Source of the DNA: Bacteroidales bacterium UBA4231
GTDB taxonomy: Bacteria > Bacteroidota > Bacteroidia > Bacteroidales > UBA932
Assembly (NCBI GenBank): GCA_002396335.1
Contig: DGXN01000030.1
Location: forward strand, 1-64,000
Direction: 5' to 3'
Length of the DNA stretch: 64,000 nt
Position 1 is the stretch's first letter, and every line of letters starts with the position of its first letter. The notes beneath the pieces are model-generated. The model was not told the DNA's origin. It saw only the letters and a list, made by a program, of their open reading frames with translations, and did no database searches. The translations under genes and the position numbers were made by a program. Of the stretch, positions 1-7,711 are shown piece by piece.

Positions 1-417
1 AAGGAAGTGAAGAACGGCGAGGGCCCGCATCCCATCAAGACGCCGCAGGGCTGGCTGCACTTGGCTCACGGCGTCCGCGGCTGTGCTTCCGGCCTCCGTT
101 ACGTCCTGTACATGTACATGACCGCCCTGGACGACCCCGCCCGCGTCATCGCCCAGCCCGGAGGCTTTTTCATGGCTCCGGAAGGGGAGGAATACATTGG
201 CGACGTGATGAACGTCCTGTTCTCCAACGGCTGGATCTGCGACCCCGACGGCAAAGTGTTCATCTATTACGCCTCTTCGGATACCCGCATGCATGTGGCC
301 ACTTCCACGGTAGACCGCCTGGTAGACTACTGTCTCCACACGCCGGAGGACGGCCTTCGCACCGGCCTTTCCGTCGAGACCCTGAACGAACTGATTACCC
401 GTAATACCCTGAAATAG
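1..417 (+). CDS. GH130 mannoside phosphorylase, C-terminal part
   Basis: The reading frame is open from base 1, so this is the last ~138 residues of a gene that begins outside the window. The residues around PIKTPQGWLHLAHGV, followed by the 'GFFMAPEGEE' and 'YYASSDTRMHVATS' segments, are typical of glycoside hydrolase family 130, which phosphorolyses beta-mannosides to mannose 1-phosphate in the cytoplasm. The closest fit by context is 4-O-beta-mannosyl-glucose phosphorylase, because a cellobiose 2-epimerase-type gene and a GPH symporter lie downstream in the same operon. That trio is the known mannobiose epimerisation-phosphorolysis route of Bacteroides. The stop is 3 nt before the next gene. 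The subfamily cannot be fixed without the N-terminal half. Confidence 0.85.
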   Translation, partial: KEVKNGEGPHPIKTPQGWLHLAHGVRGCASGLRYVLYMYMTALDDPARVIAQPGGFFMAPEGEEYIGDVMNVLFSNGWICDPDGKVFIYYASSDTRMHVATSTVDRLVDYCLHTPEDGLRTGLSVETLNELITRNTLK

Positions 418-420
418 ACC

Positions 421-1863
421 ATGAAACGCGTTCTCGCTGCCGCGGCCGTCCTGCTTTCCGCCCTTTGGAGCCAGGCCCAGCCGCTTACCCTGTCGCACCT
501 TTTTTCCGACCATGCCGTCTTCCAGCAGGAGACCACCGTCCCCGTCTGGGGGTGGGGCGCTCCCGGAAAGCGGGTCGAGGTGAAGTGGGAGGGAACTACC
601 TTCCGCACCACTGTCCTTCCGGACAGCACCTGGCGTGTCTCTCTGCCCACCGGCAAGGCCGACGGAATGGCCCGCACCCTCGAGGTGCGCTCCGGCAAGG
701 AGACCCTTACCCGCGGGGACATCGTCCTTGGCGAAGTGTGGATCTGCAGCGGCCAGTCCAACATGGAAATGCCCCTCAGGGGCTTCGGCTTCCAGGAAGT
801 GGAAGGAGCGGCGGAAGCCATCATGGCGGCTCCGGAAACGGCCCGGGACGTGCGCGTATTCGACATCAAGACCCCGAAAGCGTATCGGCCCCTTACGGAT
901 GTGGAGGCCGTCTGGCGTTACTCAGACAGCGCAATGGCGGCGGAGACATCGGCCGTGGCGTACTTCTTTGCCCGGCGTCTGACCCGGACGCTCGGAGTGC
1001 CGGTGGGCATTGTGGTGAACGCCTGGGGCGGCAGCCGTATCGAGCCCTGGATGACCCGGGAGACCATTGGCGGCGCCGGACTCACCCGGGAAGAACTGGA
1101 TGCGCTGTACGCCGTTGAAGATGTACCCGACCGTTGGCCGGAGACTCCGGAACTGATCTGGAACGGCCGCGTGAAGCCCGTCGCGGGCTACGCCGCCAAG
1201 GGCATCCTCTGGTACCAGGGCTGCTCGAATATGGGCCAGCCCCACTGCTATGACAAGCTGCAGGCTGCCATGGTGCGCATGTGGCGGAAGGAGTGGGGGA
1301 GAGACCTGCCCTTCATCTTCACGCTCCTGGCCGCATACGGACACGGGGACGACAACGGCCGCTGGCGCCCGCACTTCGTCCTGAACCAGCTGCATACGGA
1401 AGAAATCCTGGACCGCTCCTGGGCTGTCTGCACCGAAACCCTCGGGAATCCGAATACCGTGCACCCCGCCCAGAAAAAGGAAGTGGCCGACATGATGGTC
1501 CAGCGCGCCCTGCAAAGCGTGTACGGCATCCCGACCGGCATGAGCATCGAACTGCCCCGCCTCAAGAGCGTGGATTATCTGGAAGACGGTACGGTGAAAG
1601 TGACCCTCACCCAGGTGTGGGGGAATCTGGGCTCCATATCGGAAAGGAAAATCGTCGGGTTCGAGCTGGCCGGTGAAGACCGCATTTTCCATCTTTCCGA
1701 CGCCGAGGTGGACTGGGACGGACAGACCCTCATTGTCAAATGTGCCGATGTCCCGCACCCCGTGGCCGTCCGCTATGGTTTCCGCAACTGGATGGGGGCC
1801 AATCTCTGTACTTCCTACGGTATCCCCGTACCTCCCTTCCGTTCCGACGACTGGGAATATTGA
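421..1863 (+). CDS. SASA-family carbohydrate acetylesterase (sialate O-acetylesterase-like)
   Basis: This 480-residue secreted esterase has an N-terminal signal peptide (cleavage near AQP, residue ~20), a beta-sandwich-like N-terminal part and a SASA/DUF303 SGNH hydrolase domain. The nucleophile motif GQSN is visible with Ser113, a block GGSRIEPW follows, and the C-terminal NTVHPAQK supplies the likely catalytic His348. Family members remove O-acetyl groups from sialic acid or from plant polysaccharides. In an operon for beta-mannan use, deacetylation of acetylated mannan or xylan oligosaccharides is the more likely job; that is an inference. It starts 3 nt after the GH130 stop, so the two are translationally close. 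Confidence 0.85.
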   Translation: MKRVLAAAAVLLSALWSQAQPLTLSHLFSDHAVFQQETTVPVWGWGAPGKRVEVKWEGTTFRTTVLPDSTWRVSLPTGKADGMARTLEVRSGKETLTRGDIVLGEVWICSGQSNMEMPLRGFGFQEVEGAAEAIMAAPETARDVRVFDIKTPKAYRPLTDVEAVWRYSDSAMAAETSAVAYFFARRLTRTLGVPVGIVVNAWGGSRIEPWMTRETIGGAGLTREELDALYAVEDVPDRWPETPELIWNGRVKPVAGYAAKGILWYQGCSNMGQPHCYDKLQAAMVRMWRKEWGRDLPFIFTLLAAYGHGDDNGRWRPHFVLNQLHTEEILDRSWAVCTETLGNPNTVHPAQKKEVADMMVQRALQSVYGIPTGMSIELPRLKSVDYLEDGTVKVTLTQVWGNLGSISERKIVGFELAGEDRIFHLSDAEVDWDGQTLIVKCADVPHPVAVRYGFRNWMGANLCTSYGIPVPPFRSDDWEY

Positions 1864-1872
1864 GCCCGGCGA

Positions 1873-1904
1873 TTTGCAGAATGTTGTGCAAATCTGTAAA
1901 TTTG
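1873..1904 (+). promoter_or_regulatory. Bacteroidetes-type promoter before GH3
   Basis: A TTTG ending at 1876 is followed after exactly 20 nt by TAAATTTG at 1897-1904, matching the -33/-7 consensus. Transcription would begin near 1911, about 13 nt before the GH3 start at 1924. It is an internal promoter that can uncouple the GH3-epimerase-symporter part from the upstream GH130-esterase genes. Confidence 0.65.
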
Positions 1905-1923
1905 TACATAAAAGAACTTGGAT

Positions 1924-4230
1924 ATGAATTTTACGAAAATTGTGATGAGTACTCTCTGTGTGTCTGCTGCGGTCGGTGCCTGTGCGCCCAAGGCCCAGCA
2001 GGTGATTCCCTGCGACAAGGCGGTTGAGGCCAAAGTGGAAAAGGTCCTCAGCGGCATGACCCTTCAGGAGAAGGCCGGCCAGTTGGTCCAGCTGAACATC
2101 TCCACCCTGGAAGACGCTACCCGTGAAGCCATCGACCCGGCCAAGCTGGACAAGATCATCGGCCAGTATAAAGTGGGCTCCATCCTGAATGTGATGCACG
2201 ACGCCGCCCACTCCCGCGAGCAGACTGCCGCCATGGTGCGCCAGATCCAGGAAAAGAGCATGGAAGCGATCGGCATTCCCTGCATCTATGGTCTGGATAT
2301 GATCCACGGCGCCTCCTATCTGACGGATGGCTCCCTGTATCCGCAGGAGATCAACTTGGGTGCCACTTTCAACCCTGAATACGCCGCCCTCATGGGCCGT
2401 GCCATGGCGTACGAGACCCGTGCCGCGCAGGTCCCCTGGGTGTTCTCCCCGGTGATGGATCTGGGCCGCGATCCCCGCTGGCCCCGCATCTGGGAGAGTT
2501 TCGGCGAAGACCCGTACCTCCAGGCCCGCATGGCCGCCGAGGAGACCCGCGCCCTGCAGGGAGAAGACCCCAACCACATTGATCTGCAGCATGTCGCCGT
2601 CTCCATCAAGCATTTCATGGGCTACGGTGTCCCGCTGTCCGGAAAAGACCGTACCCCCGCCTATATCGCCGAGAACGACCTCCGCGAAAAATACTTCGCC
2701 CCGTTCCTCGCGTGCTTCCGTGCCGGCGCCCTCACCGCGATGGTGAATTCGGCCTCCATCAACGGGGTCCCCACCCATGCCAACGCCACCCTCCTCACCG
2801 GATGGGTGAAAGAGCAGCTGGGCTGGGACGGCATGCTGGTCACCGACTGGGCCGACATTGACAACCTCTGGAACCGCGACCACGTGGCCGCCGACAAGAA
2901 GGAAGCCGTGGCCATGGGCATCAACGCCGGGATTGACATGATCATGGATCCCTACGATCCCGAGTGCTGCAATGTGATTGTGGACCTGGTGAATGAAGGC
3001 ACCATCTCCGAGGCCCGCCTGAACGACGCCGTGCGCAGGGTCCTGCGCCTGAAAGTGCGTCTGGGCCTGTTCGACAAGCCCGTTTGGGACGAAGTCTATC
3101 CCGACTTCGCCTCCGAGAAATACGCCCGTGAGTCCTATGCCACCGCCCTCGAGAGCGAAGTGCTCCTGAAAAACGAAGGCGTGCTTCCGCTGAAGGAGAA
3201 TTCCCGCATCCTTGTGTGCGGCCCCAATGCCAACAGCCTCAGGACCCTCAACGGCGGCTGGAGCTATACCTGGCAGGGATCGGCCGACGACTATGTCCCT
3301 CAGTACAACACCATTCTGGAAGCCCTCCAGAAGCGTTATCCGGGCCAGGTTACCTGGGTGCCCGGCGTCGTCTATGACGGTTCCGACTGGCAGAAGGATG
3401 TCGTCGCCAGCTTCCAGCAGGTCAAGAACGAGGCCAAGAAGGCCGACGTCATCGTCTGCTGCGTAGGTGAGAACTCCTACTGCGAAACCCCCGGCAACAT
3501 GGACGACCTGAACCTCTCCGCCAACCAGAAACAGCTGGTCCGGGAGGCCGCTTCCACCGGCAAGCCCGTCGTGCTGGTGCTCAATGAAGGCCGCCCGCGC
3601 CTCATCGGCGACATCGAGCCGCTCTGCGCCGCCGTCGTGGATGTGATGCTGCCCTCGAACTTCGGCGGAGACGCCCTGGCCGCCCTCCTTTCCGGCGACG
3701 AGAACTTCTCCGGCAAGCTGCCCTTCACCTACTCCAAGCACATCAATGCCCTCCATACCTACGACTACAAAGTCACCGAGCACCGCGAAACCATGGAAGG
3801 CTCGTACAACTACGACGCCGTCATGGACGTGCAGTGGCCCTTCGGCCATGGCCTCAGCTATACCAAGTTCGACTATAAGAACCTGCAGGTATCCGCGGCC
3901 GAGGTCAAGGCCGGCGACGTCCTCACCGTCAGCGTCGACGTCACCAATACCGGCGACCGTGCCGGCAAGGAGGCCGTCCTGCTGTACAGTTCCGACCTGG
4001 TGGCTTCCCTCATCCCTGACGTAAAACGCCTCCGCGGCTTCGAAAAAGTGGCTCTGGAGCCCGGTGAGACCAAGACCGTCACCTTCCGCCTCCCGGCCTC
4101 CGACCTGGCTTTCGTAGGCGGTGACGGCCGCTGGCGCCTGGAAAAAGGCGACTTCCGCCTCTCCTGCGGCGGCCTGGGCACCCTTGTCCGCTGCACCGAA
4201 ACCAAAGTCTGGGAAACTCCGAATATTTAG
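1924..4230 (+). CDS. GH3 beta-glycosidase lipoprotein (beta-glucosidase type)
   Basis: The protein has 768 residues from the ATG at 1924; an in-frame TTG at 1918 is the alternative and is less likely. The N-terminus is a lipoprotein signal with lipobox AVGAC at about residue 20. GH3 N-terminal TIM-barrel signatures follow: GLDMIHGA, the KHFMGYG block and the nucleophile motif TDWAD with Asp308. The alpha/beta sandwich domain starts near residue 400 and a fibronectin III-like domain ends the chain. GH3 enzymes remove terminal beta-linked glucose (or xylose) from oligosaccharides. In this operon it would trim glucosyl ends of glucomannan-type oligosaccharides, probably in the periplasm or at the membrane. 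The next gene begins on the base after its stop. Confidence 0.9.
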   Translation: MNFTKIVMSTLCVSAAVGACAPKAQQVIPCDKAVEAKVEKVLSGMTLQEKAGQLVQLNISTLEDATREAIDPAKLDKIIGQYKVGSILNVMHDAAHSREQTAAMVRQIQEKSMEAIGIPCIYGLDMIHGASYLTDGSLYPQEINLGATFNPEYAALMGRAMAYETRAAQVPWVFSPVMDLGRDPRWPRIWESFGEDPYLQARMAAEETRALQGEDPNHIDLQHVAVSIKHFMGYGVPLSGKDRTPAYIAENDLREKYFAPFLACFRAGALTAMVNSASINGVPTHANATLLTGWVKEQLGWDGMLVTDWADIDNLWNRDHVAADKKEAVAMGINAGIDMIMDPYDPECCNVIVDLVNEGTISEARLNDAVRRVLRLKVRLGLFDKPVWDEVYPDFASEKYARESYATALESEVLLKNEGVLPLKENSRILVCGPNANSLRTLNGGWSYTWQGSADDYVPQYNTILEALQKRYPGQVTWVPGVVYDGSDWQKDVVASFQQVKNEAKKADVIVCCVGENSYCETPGNMDDLNLSANQKQLVREAASTGKPVVLVLNEGRPRLIGDIEPLCAAVVDVMLPSNFGGDALAALLSGDENFSGKLPFTYSKHINALHTYDYKVTEHRETMEGSYNYDAVMDVQWPFGHGLSYTKFDYKNLQVSAAEVKAGDVLTVSVDVTNTGDRAGKEAVLLYSSDLVASLIPDVKRLRGFEKVALEPGETKTVTFRLPASDLAFVGGDGRWRLEKGDFRLSCGGLGTLVRCTETKVWETPNI

Positions 4231-5412
4231 ATGGAAACAAGGACTGATGTCTTTTTGCAGGAGGTCAGGGAGACCCTGACCGGGAATATCCTGCCCTATT
4301 GGCTGCGGCTGCAGGACCCCGACGGGGGTTTTTACGGCGAAGTCTCCGCGGACGGAACCGTCCTCAAAGATGCGCCCCGCGGCGTCATCCTGAACGCCCG
4401 CATCATCTGGGCCTTCTCGGCGGCTTTTCAGCGTTTGAAAGAGTCGGCCTGCTTGGAGGCGGCCCTGCATGCTTCCCGCTATTTCCTGGCCCATTTCTGC
4501 GACCACAAATACGGCGGCGTGTACTGGAGCGTAGACTGCAGGGGTGAGCGGCTGGACACCAAGAAACAGCTCTACGCCCAGGGCTTTGCCATCTACGGCC
4601 TCTCCGAACTGTACAAGGTGAACGGGGACGGTGAGCTGCTCAAGCAGGCCGTCAACCTGTACCGGGTGGTTGAAAGCCGTTTTGCTGACCCGGAGAACGG
4701 CGGTTATATCGAGGCGCTTGCGCGGGATTTCTCTCCGCTCGAGGACATGTCCCTGAGCGCCCACGACATCAATGCCGACAAGACCATGAACTCCCACCTC
4801 CATCTTTTGGAGGCCTATGCCAATCTGTACCAGGTGTGGCCCGACGAGGGCCTGAAAGAGGCCGTGGAGCGCCTTCTGGTGCTGACGGGGGAGAAGGTCA
4901 TGGCCCCTTCCGGCCATCTGCAGCTGTATTTCCGCCGCGACTGGAGCGTCCTTCCCGGCGGCGTCTCCTACGGCCACGACATCGAGACCTCCTGGCTGGC
5001 CCTGGAATGTGCCTTCGCCCTGAAAGACGTGGACATCATCTCCCGCGTGCGTCCGTGGGCCCTCTCCATGGGCCTTGCCGGCAACGAAGGCCTCCTTCCG
5101 GACGGCTCGCTGCGCTATGAGCTGCTTCCTGACGGCTCCTTCGACGATTCCCGCCTGTGGTGGGTCCAGGCCGAGGGCGTCGTCGGCAATCTCTGGCTCT
5201 GGAAGTACCACGGCGTCCCTTCCGGGGCCGACAATGCCTTCGCCCTGTGGGCTTATATCCGCGACCGCCTGGTGGATCACGAGGGCGGAGAATGGTGGTG
5301 GGCCGTCCTCCCGGACGGAACCGTCGACCGGGCCAATCCCAAGGCCGGTTTCTGGAAATGTCCCTACCACAACACCCGCATGTGTCTGGAAGTTCTGAAA
5401 CTTTTTGCGTAA
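4231..5412 (+). CDS. AGE-family 2-epimerase, probably cellobiose/mannobiose 2-epimerase
   Basis: This is a 393-residue cytoplasmic enzyme with no signal peptide and the (alpha/alpha)6-barrel pattern of N-acylglucosamine 2-epimerases. The segment KTMNSHLHLLEAY (about residues 184-197) closely matches the conserved His-containing block of cellobiose 2-epimerases. GHDIETSWL and the C-terminal KCPYHNTRMCLEVL provide the other expected His positions. Cellobiose 2-epimerase converts mannobiose to mannosyl-glucose, the substrate of GH130 mannosylglucose phosphorylase encoded two genes upstream. It directly abuts the GH3 stop, so translation is probably coupled. A plain GlcNAc 2-epimerase is possible but fits the operon less well. 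Confidence 0.85.
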   Translation: METRTDVFLQEVRETLTGNILPYWLRLQDPDGGFYGEVSADGTVLKDAPRGVILNARIIWAFSAAFQRLKESACLEAALHASRYFLAHFCDHKYGGVYWSVDCRGERLDTKKQLYAQGFAIYGLSELYKVNGDGELLKQAVNLYRVVESRFADPENGGYIEALARDFSPLEDMSLSAHDINADKTMNSHLHLLEAYANLYQVWPDEGLKEAVERLLVLTGEKVMAPSGHLQLYFRRDWSVLPGGVSYGHDIETSWLALECAFALKDVDIISRVRPWALSMGLAGNEGLLPDGSLRYELLPDGSFDDSRLWWVQAEGVVGNLWLWKYHGVPSGADNAFALWAYIRDRLVDHEGGEWWWAVLPDGTVDRANPKAGFWKCPYHNTRMCLEVLKLFA

Positions 5413-5417
5413 ATTTG
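5410..5417 (+). promoter_or_regulatory. Candidate -7 box overlapping the epimerase stop codon
   Basis: TAAATTTG matches the Bacteroidetes -7 element, and its first three bases are the epimerase stop codon. I see no good -33 TTG at 19-21 nt upstream, so it may be a weak internal promoter for the symporter at 5437 or chance. Confidence 0.3.
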
Positions 5418-5436
5418 CATGATAACTGAATAACCA

Positions 5437-6783
5437 ATGGCAGCTAAATTATCTGAGAAAATAGGCTATGGCCTGGGCGATGCCGCCGCCGGCGGCATTA
5501 CCTGGAAAGTGATGTCCATCGCGTTTCCCTTCTTCTTTACCAACATCTTCGGCCTCACCGTGGCCGACGCCGGCGCCCTGATGCTCCTGGCCCGCCTTTT
5601 CGACGTGGTCACCGACCCTTTGATGGGCGCCATTGCAGACCGGACCAAGTCCCGCTGGGGAACCTATCGGCCCTGGCTTATTTTCGGCGCCATTCCGCTG
5701 GGCGTGGTCTTCGCCCTGCTGCTGTATACGCCGGACCTGGGCCCTGCCGGCCGCAAGGCGTACGCCTATGGCCTGTACCTGCTGATGATGGTGGTCTACA
5801 CGGCCGTGAACGTGCCCTACGGCTCCCTGCTGGGCGTGATGACCTCGGACAGCAATGAGCGCAACCAGTTCTCGTCGTTCCGCATGGTGGGCGCCTATGC
5901 CATGGGTTTCGTGACCCTGTTCTCCTTCCCTTACCTGCAGAAGATGGTGGGCGGAACCCCGGCCCATCAGTATGCCGTCCTCGGCGCCGTGCTGGGCGGC
6001 CTGGCCGCTTTGGGCACCCTTGCCTGCGGCCTCCTCACCAAGGAACGCCTGGAGCCCGTCCGCGCGGAGAAATTCTCCTTCAAGCCCTTCGCCGACCTCA
6101 TCCACAACAAGCCTTGGATTTATCTCACCCTCATCGGCATCTGCACCAACTTCTTCAACGGTTTCCGCTATGCCGTGGCTGCCTATCTGTTCGAATACTG
6201 CATGCACAGCGACGTGACCGTTTCCGGTCTCATCATCAACTACACCGTGTTCATGATGTTCGGCGAGGCGGTCTGCATGGTCGTGGGCGGACTCACGCCG
6301 CGCTTCACCCAGTGGGTGGGCTCTAAGCACAAGGCTTTCGTCTGGGCGGCTGTCATCTGCGCCGTGTCCTCCATCGCCTTCTTCTTCATCCCCATGGATC
6401 CCGCCTGGATCTGGGTCATGATTGCCAACGTCATCATCACTTCCGTCGGTATCGGCATCTATTCTCCGCTCCTGTGGTCCATGTACGCCGACGTGGCCGA
6501 CTACGCCACCGAGAAGGACGGCACCTCTTCCACCGGCCTCATCTTCTCCTCGGGAACCATGGCGCAGAAGTTCGGATCGGCCATTTCCGGCGCCCTGGTG
6601 GCCCTGCTGCTCGGCGCCGCCGGCCTCATCTCCAACCAGGATCCCATTACGGGAGAGACCGTGGTCACCATCACCAACCTCTCCGGCGTGCAGCACATGG
6701 TCTGGGCCCTGTTCTCCCTCTTCCCCGCTGCCATCGCCCTCCTGATCCTCGTCCTGCTGAAGTTCTATCCGATCAAAAAGTAG
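5437..6783 (+). CDS. GPH-family sugar:cation symporter
   Basis: This is a 448-residue inner-membrane protein with about 12 hydrophobic segments. The N-terminal block KIGYGLGDAAAGGITWK and the loop around DRTKSRWGTYRPWL are diagnostic of glycoside-pentoside-hexuronide symporters (MelB relatives). The substrate cannot be read from the sequence. Because the operon carries an epimerase and a phosphorylase acting on intact disaccharides, import of mannobiose or a related disaccharide is the natural inference. It is the last gene of the operon; no clear terminator hairpin follows directly, only a 20-bp tandem repeat and then a long palindromic element. Confidence 0.88.
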   Translation: MAAKLSEKIGYGLGDAAAGGITWKVMSIAFPFFFTNIFGLTVADAGALMLLARLFDVVTDPLMGAIADRTKSRWGTYRPWLIFGAIPLGVVFALLLYTPDLGPAGRKAYAYGLYLLMMVVYTAVNVPYGSLLGVMTSDSNERNQFSSFRMVGAYAMGFVTLFSFPYLQKMVGGTPAHQYAVLGAVLGGLAALGTLACGLLTKERLEPVRAEKFSFKPFADLIHNKPWIYLTLIGICTNFFNGFRYAVAAYLFEYCMHSDVTVSGLIINYTVFMMFGEAVCMVVGGLTPRFTQWVGSKHKAFVWAAVICAVSSIAFFFIPMDPAWIWVMIANVIITSVGIGIYSPLLWSMYADVADYATEKDGTSSTGLIFSSGTMAQKFGSAISGALVALLLGAAGLISNQDPITGETVVTITNLSGVQHMVWALFSLFPAAIALLILVLLKFYPIKK

Positions 6784-6790
6784 GGGAGGC

Positions 6791-6855
6791 CTGTTGGTCC
6801 GTTGGCTGGCCCGTTGGTCCGTTGGCTGGCCTGTTGGCCGGTCTGTTCGCTGGCC
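6791..6855 (+). repeat. 20-bp tandem repeat, about three units
   Basis: Two units differ at one base (CTGTTGGTCCGTTGGCTGGC, then the same with a C for the first T) and are followed by a diverged third unit of ~24 bp. The repeat fills the space between the symporter stop and the left long hairpin. It has no reading frame of its own that looks coding. Confidence 0.7.
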
Positions 6856-6863
6856 GCCATGCT

Positions 6864-6966
6864 GGCACCTAAGTACTTGACACTGAGTCGTTTCCTGAAA
6901 TCGCCTAAGGCAAAATGCCGGAGGCGATTTCTGTATATTGCTGATAGTTAATTACTTAGGTGTCAC
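6864..6966 (+). repeat. Left long palindromic element (REP-like hairpin)
   Basis: The outer arms CACCTAAGTA (6866-6875) and TACTTAGGTG (6953-6962) are perfect inverted repeats. Nested inside, AAATCGCCT (6898-6906) pairs with AGGCGATTT (6922-6930). The loop and right inner arm share CAAAATGCCGGAGGCGATTT with the right-hand copy near 8671-8690. The two copies lie in the same orientation on either side of the two-gene segment that includes the HUH transposase. Confidence 0.75.
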
Positions 6967-6986
6967 GGTGCTGATGGTGAATTGGC

Positions 6987-6994
6987 TATCTTTG
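6987..6994 (+). promoter_or_regulatory. Candidate -7 box before the wHTH-like gene
   Basis: TATCTTTG fits TAnnTTTG and would place transcription start at about 7001, almost on the ATG at 7003, so the message would be leaderless or nearly so. No clear -33 TTG is seen. Confidence 0.4.
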
Positions 6995-7002
6995 TGGCCG
7001 GA

Positions 7003-7584
7003 ATGATGGATCTGGGTGCACTGTCGCTGTTTTACCTGCTGTTCTCCGGGGCCGATGCTGCCCTGGGGGAGGAAACTGCGGTCTACAGCGAGGCGTGGGA
7101 GCTGCAGGAGACGGAGGAGCTGGTGGCTTTTGTGCAGGCGGCGCTGCGGGAAGTGGAAAGAAGGGGCCGCCCCCGGGGTATCGTCACGGTTCCCGTGCCC
7201 GAGAAAGTGCGCATCACCCGGACGCTTCGCATCTTTGTAGGAGACAAAGAGCTGAAAATCAGGCCGATGGCAAAAACCATCCTCCTCCTCTTCCTCGCCC
7301 ATCCGGAGGGAATTGTCCTGAAGGAGATCGGGCTCTACCGTCAGGAACTGCTGGGGCTGTACCGCCGGGTGATGCGAAGCTCCGACCCGGCGGCCGCCCG
7401 GCTTCGTGTACAGCGCCTCCTGGATATCTTCAACAATGAGGTGAATGTGAACATCGCGCGGGTGAATGCCGCGCTGGATGCGCTGGTCCGGCAGGAACTC
7501 CGGCCGCTTTACCGGATCCAGGGACAGGCCGGAAAGCCCAAAAGTCTCCCGCTGGACCGCAGCTGGGTGGTCTGGGACCGGTAA
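7003..7584 (+). CDS. Hypothetical winged-helix-like protein inside the hairpin-bounded unit
   Basis: The frame can be opened by a TTG at 6982, but the ATG pair at 7003/7006 is preferred because a -7 box overlaps the upstream part; that gives 193 residues. The middle contains an IRPMAKTILLLFLAHPEGI block followed by LKEIGLYRQELLGLYRRV, which reads like the helices of a winged helix-turn-helix in a family of small Bacteroidetes proteins of unknown role. No membrane segment or signal peptide is obvious. It lies between the left hairpin and the transposase gene, 127 nt before the latter. A regulator of the element or of its host region is possible, but I do not recognise a characterised homologue. 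Confidence 0.55.
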   Translation: MMDLGALSLFYLLFSGADAALGEETAVYSEAWELQETEELVAFVQAALREVERRGRPRGIVTVPVPEKVRITRTLRIFVGDKELKIRPMAKTILLLFLAHPEGIVLKEIGLYRQELLGLYRRVMRSSDPAAARLRVQRLLDIFNNEVNVNIARVNAALDALVRQELRPLYRIQGQAGKPKSLPLDRSWVVWDR

Positions 7585-7671
7585 AAAGGACCCGCTAAAA
7601 CCGCGAAAAAACCTGCAAAACAGACAAAATACCTACTAAAACAGCACAAGTTATCAACACCCCCTTTTACG

Positions 7672-7711
7672 GGCCGATTCTTTCCCTTAACTTGCCCGAA
7701 AAGTATCGGCC
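7672..7711 (+). promoter_or_regulatory. Inverted repeat abutting the transposase start
   Basis: GGCCGAT (7672-7678) and ATCGGCC (7705-7711) are perfect inverted repeats, with an inner CGGGC/GCCCG pair. The right arm ends on the base before the ATG at 7712, so the hairpin would sequester the ribosome-binding region of the transposase message. The A-rich stretch 7585-7660 upstream shows no gene. Confidence 0.5.

Noticed and set aside
922-5370. A 1482-codon open frame on the minus strand
   Set aside because: It is antisense to four genes with clear family motifs (esterase, GH3, epimerase). Long antisense frames are expected where high GC3 removes stop codons on the opposite strand.
6791-6855. 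Tandem repeat considered as CRISPR or coding extension of the symporter
   Set aside because: There are no spacers, only about three units, and it begins after the symporter stop codon.
7585-7671. Phased A-tracts before the transposase gene as a bent-DNA regulatory site
   Set aside because: The A-runs are irregularly spaced, and no promoter elements coincide with them.
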